Assembly (NCBI RefSeq): GCF_002763455.1
Contig: NZ_NIXK01000008.1
Location: forward strand, 124,001 to 188,000
DNA from: Lentibacillus sediminis
Lineage (GTDB): Bacteria; Bacillota; Bacilli; Bacillales; Amphibacillaceae
Reading direction: 5' to 3'
DNA length: 64,000 bases
This document shows, one piece after another, positions 16,648 to 24,858 of the stretch. Both the position numbers and the translations under genes were made by a program. Each line of letters begins with the position of its first letter. The first letter of the stretch is position 1. The notes beneath the pieces are model-generated. The model was not told the DNA's origin and searched no databases. It worked only from the letters and a program-made list of their open reading frames with translations.

Positions 16648-17436
16648 ATGGGCGTTATTCGAACGGACAAATGGATAACAGAAGAACAGCAGCCAAGCAG
16701 CCTGGCAAAAAAACTGGAATCCTGTTTTGATGGTGAGTCGGCCAAGGATATTTTTGTTTTTCTCCAGAAGCATGGAATGGCTCGTCTTCCATTCTCCGAT
16801 GGGGAAAAACTGGTGGAGAAATTGCAGGAGATCAAGGCGTGGCATCTTGTACAAAGGGAAAAACGGGAACTCAGACAAGTCTGGAGCGGGCCGGAGGTTC
16901 CAATATTTATTCTTCCGGCAGATACAGGCAACCGAAGAATGATGCGGGAATTCCACGGCAAATCCGGTGTGGCTTTCCCTGACAAATTATTTTTGTTTCT
17001 GTCAGAAAATAACACAGCGGGGGAAATAAGGGCGCTCTTTACCCATGAATATAACCATGTCTGCCGGCTCTCCCGGATGCAGCAAGAAGATTCCGGGTTC
17101 AGTCTTCTGGACCGGGCCGTGCTGGAAGGAATGGCAGAGCATGCCGTTCGGGAACGTTTTGGTGATAAATTCACAGCGAAATGGACATCTTATTACACGG
17201 AAAAACAACTGGAACGGTTTTGGCTCAAACTCATGCTGCCCAATCGGGACCTATCTCCAGTTGAGCGAGGGTACGAGAAGATTTTGTATGGTTTAGGTAT
17301 GCTTCCGGATATGGCCGGCTATGCTGTCGGTTATTTTCTGGTGGGTAATTATATGGAAAAGAATCAGGTCGCTGCTGCAGACCTGTTGACCGTGAAAACG
17401 GAGGAGATTGCCAATTCGTTTTTGCAGGAGGAATAA
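16648..17436 (+). CDS. DUF2268 predicted zinc protease (YjaZ-like)
   Basis: A 262-residue protein with an HExxH-type zinc motif (FTHEYNHVCRL) and a downstream glutamate-rich helix (LLDRAVLEGMAEHAV), the arrangement of DUF2268 peptidases such as B. subtilis YjaZ. No signal peptide is visible, so it is probably cytoplasmic. The ATG at 16648 follows GGGGGAGG; an in-frame TTG at 16630 has no ribosome-binding site. Substrate unknown. Confidence 0.83.
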   Translation: MGVIRTDKWITEEQQPSSLAKKLESCFDGESAKDIFVFLQKHGMARLPFSDGEKLVEKLQEIKAWHLVQREKRELRQVWSGPEVPIFILPADTGNRRMMREFHGKSGVAFPDKLFLFLSENNTAGEIRALFTHEYNHVCRLSRMQQEDSGFSLLDRAVLEGMAEHAVRERFGDKFTAKWTSYYTEKQLERFWLKLMLPNRDLSPVERGYEKILYGLGMLPDMAGYAVGYFLVGNYMEKNQVAAADLLTVKTEEIANSFLQEE

Positions 17437-17665
17437 CATTGATGTTGCCCAAAATTCATGAATTGGGGTAATGTCCCAGTCAAGAAGATCCTTTTCCGCA
17501 TAGCGTAATATAAACAGCTAAAGAAATAAGAGTATAAAGCTTTACTGAAACAGGATACAGTAAATGATTTGTTTTAGCTGTTGTGTGTTTATCCTGTTAA
17601 TTATGATCGGCTTCTGATCATGAGAGTGATAACAAGGAGCCGAAATCAAGATTAGGAGGGTTCTT

Positions 17666-17812
17666 ATGTCGTTTGGATTTGGCGGATACGGTGGCTATGG
17701 CGGCTACGGCGGTGGCTGTGGCTACGGCGGCGGTTATGGTCAAGGTGGCGGCTTTGCGCTCATCGTCGTATTATTTATTCTGCTTATCATCGTAGGTGCT
17801 GCTTGGTTCTAA
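17666..17812 (+). CDS. YjcZ-family tiny Gly/Tyr-rich membrane protein
   Basis: A 48-residue protein: Gly/Tyr-rich head ([20 protein letters not shown]) followed by one hydrophobic helix ([19 protein letters not shown]). This is the sporulation-associated YjcZ/tiny-TM family of Bacillales. The ATG at 17666 follows AGGAGGGTTCTT. A GCATAGCGTA box about 170 bp upstream resembles a sigma-E/sigma-K -10 element, but that is weak evidence. A hairpin at about 17842-17868 and a terminator at 17911-17943 follow. Confidence 0.9.
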   Translation: MSFGFGGYGGYGGYGGGCGYGGGYGQGGGFALIVVLFILLIIVGAAWF

Positions 17813-17910
17813 AATCTCATGCCACGTAAAAAGGGAATCATCCAGCGGAAGTGTTAATTTACCGCTGGGTAAAAGATTGAGCAGTTGGGGGCCCTCTGCT
17901 GCTCACATTC

Positions 17911-17943
17911 AGGCTGCCTGTAGTGGCAGCCTGTTTATTTTTG
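17911..17943 (+). terminator. Terminator downstream of the YjcZ-type gene
   Basis: AGGCTGCC / GGCAGCCT stem, six-base loop, then a T-rich tail (GTTTATTTTT). Confidence 0.8.
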
Positions 17944-17992
17944 GTTGGATATTTGGGTGAAAGCAACAGCTAATCTTTATCTAGCTGTCTTT

Positions 17993-18761
17993 CTAATCCA
18001 ACTCCTTTTCCAGCTCTTCCAACTCTTCTTTATCCAGCTTTGTCACTTCTATAATCAATGCATCGGACAAACCTTTTTTCAGCATTTCCAAAGCATTATT
18101 GCGTCTTTCCTCTACCTTCCTCAATCCCTCTTTCTTCCCAGCTATTAGGCAAGTGCAAAATTTCCTCCGCCTCTTCCATCTGCTTGATCTCTTCCATCAA
18201 TTGCTTCTCCTCTTGTTTGTTCAGTTTTAAATATTGCTTAAAAACCCTTAATTAACCGGGCTCTGTCCGGATCTAATTCCATTCTTGTCATCATCCGGAG
18301 GAATTCCACCCGCACCTGGACGCGTTCCTCATCCGTATAATTCATCTTGCTTAGCAATGCAGCGGCGACGGGGTTGTCTGATTTTATATATTCCCACCAG
18401 TTCTTTTTTCGTAACTCGAGTGTGTAAAAGTTGAAGTCCAGCACACGAAGAAATGGAAATTCCATCGTGTAATGGCTTTGCTCGTGGCGCTTTTCATCAT
18501 AGCTAAATATAATAGCTTTGCGGTTCGACATGAATGATAATCAGCGTATCCTCACCCTTGAGGTTCGCTTCGACAATGATGTCTGCGCGCCGACTCTCCC
18601 CTTCCAGCAAATCAGTGATGACTTCTTCCGACAATGGTTTAATCGCCAACCGAAAAGCCTATGTGCCCGTGTGCTTCCGGGAAAAACAATTTCAGAAACT
18701 CCTCAAAAAATGCGTGAATTAATTCCTTGGCAAGCTGATCGTGGTGAGTGTACGGTCTCAT
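17993..18761 (-). pseudogene. Rpn-family nuclease/transposase gene, multiply broken
   Basis: Read from 18761 downward, successive frames give the parts of one Rpn (recombination-promoting nuclease, PD-(D/E)XK) protein. They are MRPYTHHDQLAKELIHAFFE; then, after a shift, IKPLSEEVITDLLEGESRRADIIVEA...IIIHVEPQSYY; then, after an apparent deletion, IFSYDEKRHEQSHYTMEFPFL to RARLIKGF; then, after another shift, KQYLKLNKQEEKQLMEEI...WEERGIEEGRGK; and a last shifted piece ending LDKEELEELEKELD. At least three frameshifts plus loss of about 25 residues make it non-functional. Confidence 0.85.
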
Positions 18762-18927
18762 CCTCTCCCGTACGAGGGTTAATGTGGCATGGTTCCACAT
18801 CCTTTGTTTGGCGTGAGGACTGGTCTGAGGTGTTTGTCTGAGATTAGTATAACAAATTTTTTAATCGAACAAGTGTTCTTTTATGTTTTTCAAATAAATT
18901 TATAGAACCGCTCCTCAACCACGCACC

Positions 18928-18962
18928 AAAAAGCATGCCAGCCAGGTATGACATGCTTTTTC
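18928..18962 (-). terminator. Terminator of the DUF2207 gene
   Basis: Stem AAAAAGCATGYC / GRCATGCTTTTT around a ten-base loop, giving a T-run on the minus strand just after the DUF2207 stop. Confidence 0.85.
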
Positions 18963-18972
18963 CCTCAATCTA

Positions 18973-20652
18973 TTAAAACGCACCGGATCCTCCACCGCCA
19001 CCGCCGACTCCTGCACCCGCTCCTGGGGTCCCTCCCCCGCTGGATGCTGCGGCGACTGACGCTGTGGAGTTTGCCTTGTCAAACTGCTGGTTCAAGGCAA
19101 ATGCTAAAACCACAAACATGACCAGATCAGAATTGGCAAATCCGGGTTGTTCAGCTAACTCATCGTTCTTCTTGCTTAATTGACTATCATTGATTCCAAA
19201 GCCGTAAATGAACGCACGTTTTCGCTCATCATCCATCCATTCATTCCACTCTTTTTCATGCTTATCTGGGTATAGCCTATGAAAATTCAGCCACTCTTTG
19301 TAAATCCGCGCACCCTTAACCGTTCTTGGCTGATAAAAGGCAGCAAACAGGATAAGAATCAGGAAAAACAGAATCGCCAACGTCATGCTGATAAACAGTT
19401 CATGGATCCCAAACAAAATCGCAAACGGAATTAGAAGGACACTGGTTAAAGCAATGACCGTCCGCTGTTTTGCTTTCTTTTCTGTGAGATTATTACTTTT
19501 GATTTCTTCACTAATTGCCTGTTTCCACGCCTGGAAATCTTCCTGATAGGCCTGATGGTTTGATTTATCATCCGTAAAAGCCGTCAAATCATCAAGACGA
19601 AAAACCCCATCTGTTCCTATCGTATCAAAGAGCCATTGCACCAGGAACTCTTCATGTTTATGTTCCGTATTTCGATCCACTGCAACAAACGTATCTTCAT
19701 TTTCCCGCCTGACATATCCCTTTCGCACAAGGTCGAGCAATGCGGCGGTCATTGTCTCCGCACCCGCCATGCCCGGTTTCATATAGGAAATGGTTGCCGG
19801 CATACTCATTTCCTCTTTCGGTACAAAGTGTGCTTCAGCAAAACGGCGTTCCACTTCCAATTGTACTGCTCGCTTTTTCCTCCAGGCCCAGAAAAAGACT
19901 CCCAGCAAATAGATCACAAAAATACCAACAACATATGGAGCCATATTACCCAGTGTCTCTTTCCGGCTGGCAAAAGCAGCCTGTTTTTCTTCCAGCTCCG
20001 TTTTGGCATCGAGGATCTCCCCGCCTATTGGCTGATCCCCGGCTAAATCAGCACCGGGAAACAAATTGGCATCATAGGCGACGCGAATATCGCCATTCTG
20101 TCCGCTCTCCACGGTCCCCATGGCAAAATGCGCCACACCTTCATCTTCAACTGCCGCTGTTCCAGCTGCGGCATCATAGCCAAACGCAATGACATTCTCT
20201 GCTGGTTCAGGAGGGTGAATAAATATGTCCAACTGCTGATAATCCGACTCATTGCCCTTATCGAAGAACGGCCAATAAAACTGTGCCACATCCGGATAAA
20301 CTTCCAGCCCTCCTGTGATCAGGTAGGACAGGTTCACCGTGATGGTTTCATCTTCCCCGCCGCGATAAATCCTGTATTCATTATCGTCCTGCTCCACTTC
20401 CAAAGCAGTTCCGTCCTCTGAGGCGCTGACATCGGTAATCGCCGTTTCTTCTTTGGGAATCAGCGTTCGCGTGATGCCATTAAATTCGCCTTCGAAGCTG
20501 TATGTATGCTGTTCTCTCACTTGCACATCGCCATTTTCCTGCAAATACGCATCAATCCGTGTTTGTTCTATCGTATAATCCACGGCAAGCGCTGACAGTG
20601 GGAACAAAAACATTCCCGCAAGGATAATAATCAAAACACTTATCTTTTTCAT
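18973..20652 (-). CDS. DUF2207 membrane protein
   Basis: A 559-residue predicted membrane protein. It has a signal peptide (MKKISVLIIILAGMFLFPLSALA), an extracellular N-terminal DUF2207 domain beginning VDYTIEQTRIDAYLQENGDVQVREQHTY, a membrane helix near residue 235-255, a cytoplasmic part, two further helices near 400-440, and a Gly-rich tail (GAGVGGGGGGSGAF). The ATG at 20650-20652 follows AAAGAGGTGG, better than the GTG nine bases earlier. Function unknown; members are widespread in Firmicutes. It is a single-gene unit with its own terminator. Confidence 0.88.
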   Translation of the reverse strand: MKKISVLIIILAGMFLFPLSALAVDYTIEQTRIDAYLQENGDVQVREQHTYSFEGEFNGITRTLIPKEETAITDVSASEDGTALEVEQDDNEYRIYRGGEDETITVNLSYLITGGLEVYPDVAQFYWPFFDKGNESDYQQLDIFIHPPEPAENVIAFGYDAAAGTAAVEDEGVAHFAMGTVESGQNGDIRVAYDANLFPGADLAGDQPIGGEILDAKTELEEKQAAFASRKETLGNMAPYVVGIFVIYLLGVFFWAWRKKRAVQLEVERRFAEAHFVPKEEMSMPATISYMKPGMAGAETMTAALLDLVRKGYVRRENEDTFVAVDRNTEHKHEEFLVQWLFDTIGTDGVFRLDDLTAFTDDKSNHQAYQEDFQAWKQAISEEIKSNNLTEKKAKQRTVIALTSVLLIPFAILFGIHELFISMTLAILFFLILILFAAFYQPRTVKGARIYKEWLNFHRLYPDKHEKEWNEWMDDERKRAFIYGFGINDSQLSKKNDELAEQPGFANSDLVMFVVLAFALNQQFDKANSTASVAAASSGGGTPGAGAGVGGGGGGSGAF

Positions 20653-20708
20653 TACGGCCACCTCTTTCTGCTATGTAATACGAACGAGTGGCGTAAAAAG
20701 TTTCAAAA

Positions 20709-20749
20709 AATCAAAAGAAAGCATGCCAGCCAATCAGGCCGACATGCTT
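20709..20749 (-). terminator. Terminator of the first BCCT gene
   Basis: AGCATGTCGGCC / GGCTGGCATGCT stem (one G-T pair tract) followed by TTCTTTTGATTTTT on the minus strand. Confidence 0.8.
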
Positions 20750-20756
20750 ATCTGTT

Positions 20757-22340
20757 TTACCGGGAACGTCTCTTCCTGGAACTTGGTTTGTCTTTCTCCC
20801 TGACATTGTTCAACCAAGCCTTGTCTTCATCGATCATTTTCTTCGCGGCATAAATGAGCAAGAACTGTACGACAATAATCGGTATGCCCATAATACCCGA
20901 GACCACTTCAAGCGGAGCAAGCCCGCCGACTCTCAGTAAGAGCAGCGCAAACACGGTGATGATTCCCGCGACGATCAGACGAAGATGTCTCGACGGCTCC
21001 GACCTGGCCATGTTTTTCGTACCTGCGTAGGACGCAATCGTATACGTTGTCGAATCGAGTGTCGTAATCATGAAAATCAGCGCGATCACCACAAAAGAAA
21101 CCAATGCGACAATAGCAAACGGCAGGGAATTGAGTATTGCCGGTATTGCTGCCATTGCATCATTTTGGACAATCTCCAGTACTGGCACCTCGCCTGTCAA
21201 ATACCTGTGGACACCCAGCCCGCCTAAAACGGCGGTCGCACCCCAGGATATCAGCATTGGTGCCAATAAATAGGTCAGGATCATTTCCCGGATCGTTCTG
21301 CCATAGGAAATTTTTGCCGCAAATACACTATGCAGCATCGCCCAAGTCGCATTATAGGCAAACCAGAACACGGTATTACTTTGGATATGGTTCGATTCGC
21401 CCAAGTTTATCGCATCTGTGTATAGAGACATATCCACATAGTTCATTACCAGAAAGCCAACAGTGTCTGTAAAATAATTCAGGATAAACACACCAGGCCC
21501 GGCGATCATGATAAAGATGGCAAACGCCCCGGCGAGATACATGTTCAGTGTACTCAGCTTCTTAATCCCCCGCTCAATTCCCAGCCAAGCACTGAGGGAG
21601 AAAAAGATTACCCAGACAATCGTGACAATCAGCGTTAAGGTAAAGGTAATTTCGATATTAAATATCTCAGCTATGTTATAGGTAACAATTGGCGTACCCA
21701 GTCCAAGCGTAACCGCGGCACCGGAGAGAATACTAACAAGGAAAATAATATCCAATACTTTTCCCCCGGCACCATCCGTAAACTTGTCCCCAAAAATCAC
21801 ACGGCACGCCTCGGAAATCCGCATAAACGGCTTTCTACGCACATGCAGAATATAACCCATCGCCGGTGCTGCCAGGACGAAAATAGCAAAGGTCTGGAAA
21901 CTCCAGAGAAACATACTGTAGGCATTCCCGTACATTAATGCCATTGCAGATTCGGCTTCCACACCAAAAGGCGGATCCACCGCAACATTTGCCCATTCGG
22001 TCATTCCTGTCCGCATGATCGTCGACCCAAGCCCCATGGCAATGAGGATCGAGGAATATTCAAACAAGTTAAATCTCGGTTTTTCCAACGGGTCCCCTAA
22101 AACGACATTTCCGTATTTGGAAAATGACAGAAAAAGACCCGCGACAACCATGGCAATTGCATACCACAGATAGCCCCAGTTAAATACCCGTACAATCTGG
22201 TTAAAAATACTGTTTAATACTGCTAACGCCTCATCTGGATATAACGCAAATGGAATACAAATTGCGAACATGATAAGTAGAGATGGAACAAAAATACTTT
22301 TTTCTATTAGTCCTTTTTTATTGGAATCTTTCTTCCCCAT
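20757..22340 (-). CDS. BCCT-family transporter, atypical substrate motif
   Basis: A 527-residue betaine/carnitine/choline family carrier with about twelve membrane segments. The amphipathic WFAYNATWAMLHSVFAAKISYGRTIREMIL segment is the family hallmark. The canonical glycine-rich, Tyr-Thr-Glu-Pro-containing TM3 motif of sodium-coupled betaine carriers is replaced by GSTIMRTGMTEWANV, so coupling ion and substrate may differ from OpuD/BetP (carnitine/ectoine-like or novel). The ATG at 22338-22340 (MGKKDSNKKGLIEK) has GGAGGT 11 bases upstream; an in-frame extension has no site. Monocistronic. Confidence 0.86.
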   Translation of the reverse strand: MGKKDSNKKGLIEKSIFVPSLLIMFAICIPFALYPDEALAVLNSIFNQIVRVFNWGYLWYAIAMVVAGLFLSFSKYGNVVLGDPLEKPRFNLFEYSSILIAMGLGSTIMRTGMTEWANVAVDPPFGVEAESAMALMYGNAYSMFLWSFQTFAIFVLAAPAMGYILHVRRKPFMRISEACRVIFGDKFTDGAGGKVLDIIFLVSILSGAAVTLGLGTPIVTYNIAEIFNIEITFTLTLIVTIVWVIFFSLSAWLGIERGIKKLSTLNMYLAGAFAIFIMIAGPGVFILNYFTDTVGFLVMNYVDMSLYTDAINLGESNHIQSNTVFWFAYNATWAMLHSVFAAKISYGRTIREMILTYLLAPMLISWGATAVLGGLGVHRYLTGEVPVLEIVQNDAMAAIPAILNSLPFAIVALVSFVVIALIFMITTLDSTTYTIASYAGTKNMARSEPSRHLRLIVAGIITVFALLLLRVGGLAPLEVVSGIMGIPIIVVQFLLIYAAKKMIDEDKAWLNNVREKDKPSSRKRRSR

Positions 22341-22483
22341 TAAACAACATACCTCCATTTTTCTCCATTTCCTGATTTTGTTCCATTTCACTTAGAAGCT
22401 TGTTTACTTCCTAAGATACCCTATACATTTACCACGTATGTATAAAACTAAACTTGATGCAAAGGGAATTTTCGACAGAAAAC

Positions 22484-22516
22484 GTGCCATGCGGGTTGCA
22501 GATGGCATGTTTTTTA
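22484..22516. terminator. Hairpin with T-run, no obvious upstream gene
   Basis: ACGTGCCAT / ATGGCATGT stem followed by TTTTTT on the plus strand (and a weaker run on the other strand). It lies between two divergently transcribed genes, so it may end a short untranslated transcript. Confidence 0.45.
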
Positions 22517-22585
22517 GGGGATGCGGATATACAGGTAAAATGGCGAGGGCTACTGGACATTTCTTCCTCTTATTCCCTGTGTCTT

Positions 22586-22661
22586 GTCCAATAGAAGTCG
22601 CCTATCGGACATTTGTCCCGCTGTTTCCATGAGTTTCGTCTAATAGAAACAGCTATTAGAC
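22586..22661. repeat. Tandem short palindromic repeats upstream of the EamA gene
   Basis: Two hairpin units 52 bp apart: GTCCAATAG-N7-CTATCGGAC (22586-22610) and the perfect GTCTAATAG-N6-CTATTAGAC (22638-22661), both followed by ATTT. Partial units flank them (TGGACATTT at about 22554 and GTCCAACAGAA at about 22685). Together they occupy most of the 440-bp gap 22341-22782. Confidence 0.75.
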
Positions 22662-22782
22662 ATTTCCACCCCTCCCCCGCATTAAGTCCAACAGAACCAA
22701 GAATCAGCCAAGCCAAAAGGTATACATAACCTGCTTAAAGTCTTATAATATTAAAGTTGTTATTTAAGGAGATTGAGTTAAA

Positions 22783-23670
22783 ATGTTAAAAGCATATTCT
22801 TGGCTGACTTTCTGTGTCATTGTATGGGGAAGCAATTTTGTTTTTGGAAAAATCCTGGTTCAGGATTTTTCACCAACCCTTTTAACATCTCTAAGGCTTT
22901 TCTTTATCGTGTTATTATTAACGGCTTTATCCTATTATAAAGGGCGTATGAAAAAGCTGGAAAAAACAGATTGGCTTGCGGTTTTCTCTTTAGGGATTAT
23001 TGGTGTTTTTATTAATCAATGGTCTTTTTTTGTTGGGCTGCAAACAGCGGATCCAACAACCTCTGCTCTGGTTCTAGCCACCGCTCCAATCCTTACCGGG
23101 TTTTTAGCTGCCATCTTCCTGAAAGAAAAATTAACCATCCGAATGCTGGCAGGATCTGTGCTTGCAATCCTAGGGATCTTTTTAGTTGTAACGAAGGGCA
23201 GTTTATCCTCTGTATATATTGACAAAGGGCTGTGGTGGATCGTTCTGACGATGGTCACATTCGCCATCATGATCATTATCACAAGATCACTTTCCCAGCG
23301 GATGGACCCATTTATGATTACTCTCTACTCGAATATTGTAGGATTTATTGTTTCCGTTCCGTTTGTCCTCCTGCTGGACAACCCTTTAAAAGTCGGTAAC
23401 ACTTTTTCCGATTGGGCGCTGCTTATTGGGACGGCCGTTACCGTTCACGGTATCGCTGCACTTATTTGGAATAATTACATTCGTTATGTTGATGCTTCAA
23501 AAGCGTCTATCTTATCAAATCTGGAACCTTTCGTGGCGATGATCATGGGCCTCGTTTTACTTTACAAGCCAATCACCGGGGTAGAGATAGCGGGGTCGCT
23601 ATTTATCGTGGGAGGCGTCATTTTTTCCACCTATCAGCGGAAAACACATCCTCTAAAGCGACGTTTGTAA
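22783..23670 (+). CDS. EamA/DMT-family exporter
   Basis: A 295-residue protein with ten predicted membrane segments in two EamA repeats (each about 135 residues), starting MLKAYSWLTFCVIVWGSNFVFGKILV, a typical drug/metabolite transporter beginning. Such carriers export amino acids or metabolites. The ATG follows AAGGAGATTGAGTTAAA. The GntR gene follows 109 bp later on the same strand with its own promoter. Substrate unknown. Confidence 0.88.
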   Translation: MLKAYSWLTFCVIVWGSNFVFGKILVQDFSPTLLTSLRLFFIVLLLTALSYYKGRMKKLEKTDWLAVFSLGIIGVFINQWSFFVGLQTADPTTSALVLATAPILTGFLAAIFLKEKLTIRMLAGSVLAILGIFLVVTKGSLSSVYIDKGLWWIVLTMVTFAIMIIITRSLSQRMDPFMITLYSNIVGFIVSVPFVLLLDNPLKVGNTFSDWALLIGTAVTVHGIAALIWNNYIRYVDASKASILSNLEPFVAMIMGLVLLYKPITGVEIAGSLFIVGGVIFSTYQRKTHPLKRRL

Positions 23671-23709
23671 GGTATAAACCTGACTCTCTGTTTGAGCTAA
23701 AATCGTTTG

Positions 23710-23726
23710 TGATATATTGCATATCA
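23710..23726. promoter_or_regulatory. Palindrome in the GntR-gene promoter (candidate operator)
   Basis: TGATATATTGCATATCA has perfect six-base arms (TGATAT/ATATCA). It overlaps a TTGCAT -35-like hexamer that is followed 16 bp later by TATACT. Fifteen bases of it, TGATATATTGCATAT, recur upstream of brnQ in the same orientation relative to the gene. Confidence 0.6.
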
Positions 23727-23779
23727 TGTTATTTCCTGTATACTATACTCATACAAAACGAACGAAAGGCGGAGAGCCG

Positions 23780-24427
23780 ATGCCAATACCAGCAGACAAT
23801 AAGAAACCTGTTCGCCAATCTGCCAAGGAAAACGCGCTCAATCAAATACAGCAGTGGATTATTGATGGCACGTTGCTGCCAGGTGAAAAACTGAATGATT
23901 CCAAACTGGCCGAGGCCTTGGGAGTCAGCAGAACTCCGGTGCGCGAATCGCTGCAGTTTCTGGAAGTACAGGGATTTGTCGAGATGTATCCGGGTAAAGC
24001 AACACAGGTTACAGAAATAGAGCGGGAAGCGATTAAAGACCTTCTCCCGCCACTGGCAGCGCTGCAGTCTTTATCCGCCGAACTGGCTACCCGACATGTG
24101 ACACAGGAACAACTCAGCCAGCTGGAAAATATCAACGAACGCTTTGCAAAAGCGATCTATTCTCATAACGGCTATGCAGCGCTTAAAGTCGATGAAGAAT
24201 TTCACCAGCTGATTGTTGATATAACGAAAAACACGTACATTCAGGGTATTGCAGAATCATTGCAGGCCCATGTTCGCAGGCACTTTTTCCATAATTCTAT
24301 CACCTTAACCGAACAATCCATTGAAGAACATAAGGCCATTATCACCGCCATGAAAAACGGCAACAAAGATAAAGCGGCGGCCATCATGAAGGAAAACTGG
24401 CTCAGAACATTACAGGATTTTGATTAA
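23780..24427 (+). CDS. GntR-family regulator (FadR/FCD subfamily)
   Basis: A 215-residue regulator: winged-helix HTH at about residues 15-75 (IQQWIIDGTLLPGEKLNDSKLAEALGVSRTPVRESLQFLE) and an all-helical FCD effector domain from about residue 85, with His and Asp candidates for metal or acid binding (VDEEFHQLIVDI, HVRRHFF). The ATG at 23780 follows AAAGGCGGAG. A palindrome in its promoter is shared with brnQ, suggesting autoregulation and control of branched-chain amino acid uptake. A terminator follows. Confidence 0.9.
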   Translation: MPIPADNKKPVRQSAKENALNQIQQWIIDGTLLPGEKLNDSKLAEALGVSRTPVRESLQFLEVQGFVEMYPGKATQVTEIEREAIKDLLPPLAALQSLSAELATRHVTQEQLSQLENINERFAKAIYSHNGYAALKVDEEFHQLIVDITKNTYIQGIAESLQAHVRRHFFHNSITLTEQSIEEHKAIITAMKNGNKDKAAAIMKENWLRTLQDFD

Positions 24428-24432
24428 AAGAA

Positions 24433-24471
24433 AACCGGCTCCCTCGTGTAAAAGAGGAAGCCGGTTTTTTT
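24433..24471 (+). terminator. Terminator of the GntR gene
   Basis: AACCGGCTCCCTC / GAGGAAGCCGGTT stem followed by seven T residues. Confidence 0.9.
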
Positions 24472-24527
24472 CAGAAGATAAGAAGTATAAAATAGGAATG
24501 TTATTATTATCACTTTCAACAACGGCC

Positions 24528-24855
24528 ACGTCCGGCGCCAGCGCCCAGCAACTAGCAAACTTCACACTCCTTCACTACGATAAGTCAACATCGGCTCGTT
24601 AGGTAAAGGAAGGCCGGCTAAGTTCGGCCTTTGCGGCCAACTCACGTCTACCCCTTTTGCAGGGGCATGTTTCCTTTATCTCATTGCGGAGAGGGGAAGT
24701 TCGATTAAAACCGCCGCTATGCGCGGCAACATCGAACCACCTGGCATGGCCAGGCGCAGTTTGTACGTTGCTACGAAGCACAGGACGTGCGAGTACAGGC
24801 GTTGCCACAGGATGTGGCGTTCTTAGCTTGTAAGGCCGCTTGCGCCTTTGTTCTT
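24528..24855. repeat. GC-rich hairpin-array intergenic element
   Basis: A 330-bp gene-free block more GC-rich than its surroundings. Read on the minus strand it contains a series of short hairpins: GCCACA-TCC-TGTGGC, GCAC-GTCCT-GTGC, CCTGGC-CAT-GCCAGG and GCCGC-GCATA-GCGGC, the last enclosed by GTTCGAT/ATCGAAC. Near 24610-24640 lies AAGGCCG/CGGCCTT. No open frame has a credible start. It looks like a composite dispersed repeat or a structured RNA. Confidence 0.6.
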
Positions 24856-24858
24856 TAA

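Noticed and set aside
22438-22632. 64-codon plus-strand frame
   Set aside because: It has no ribosome-binding site and overlaps hairpin repeats.
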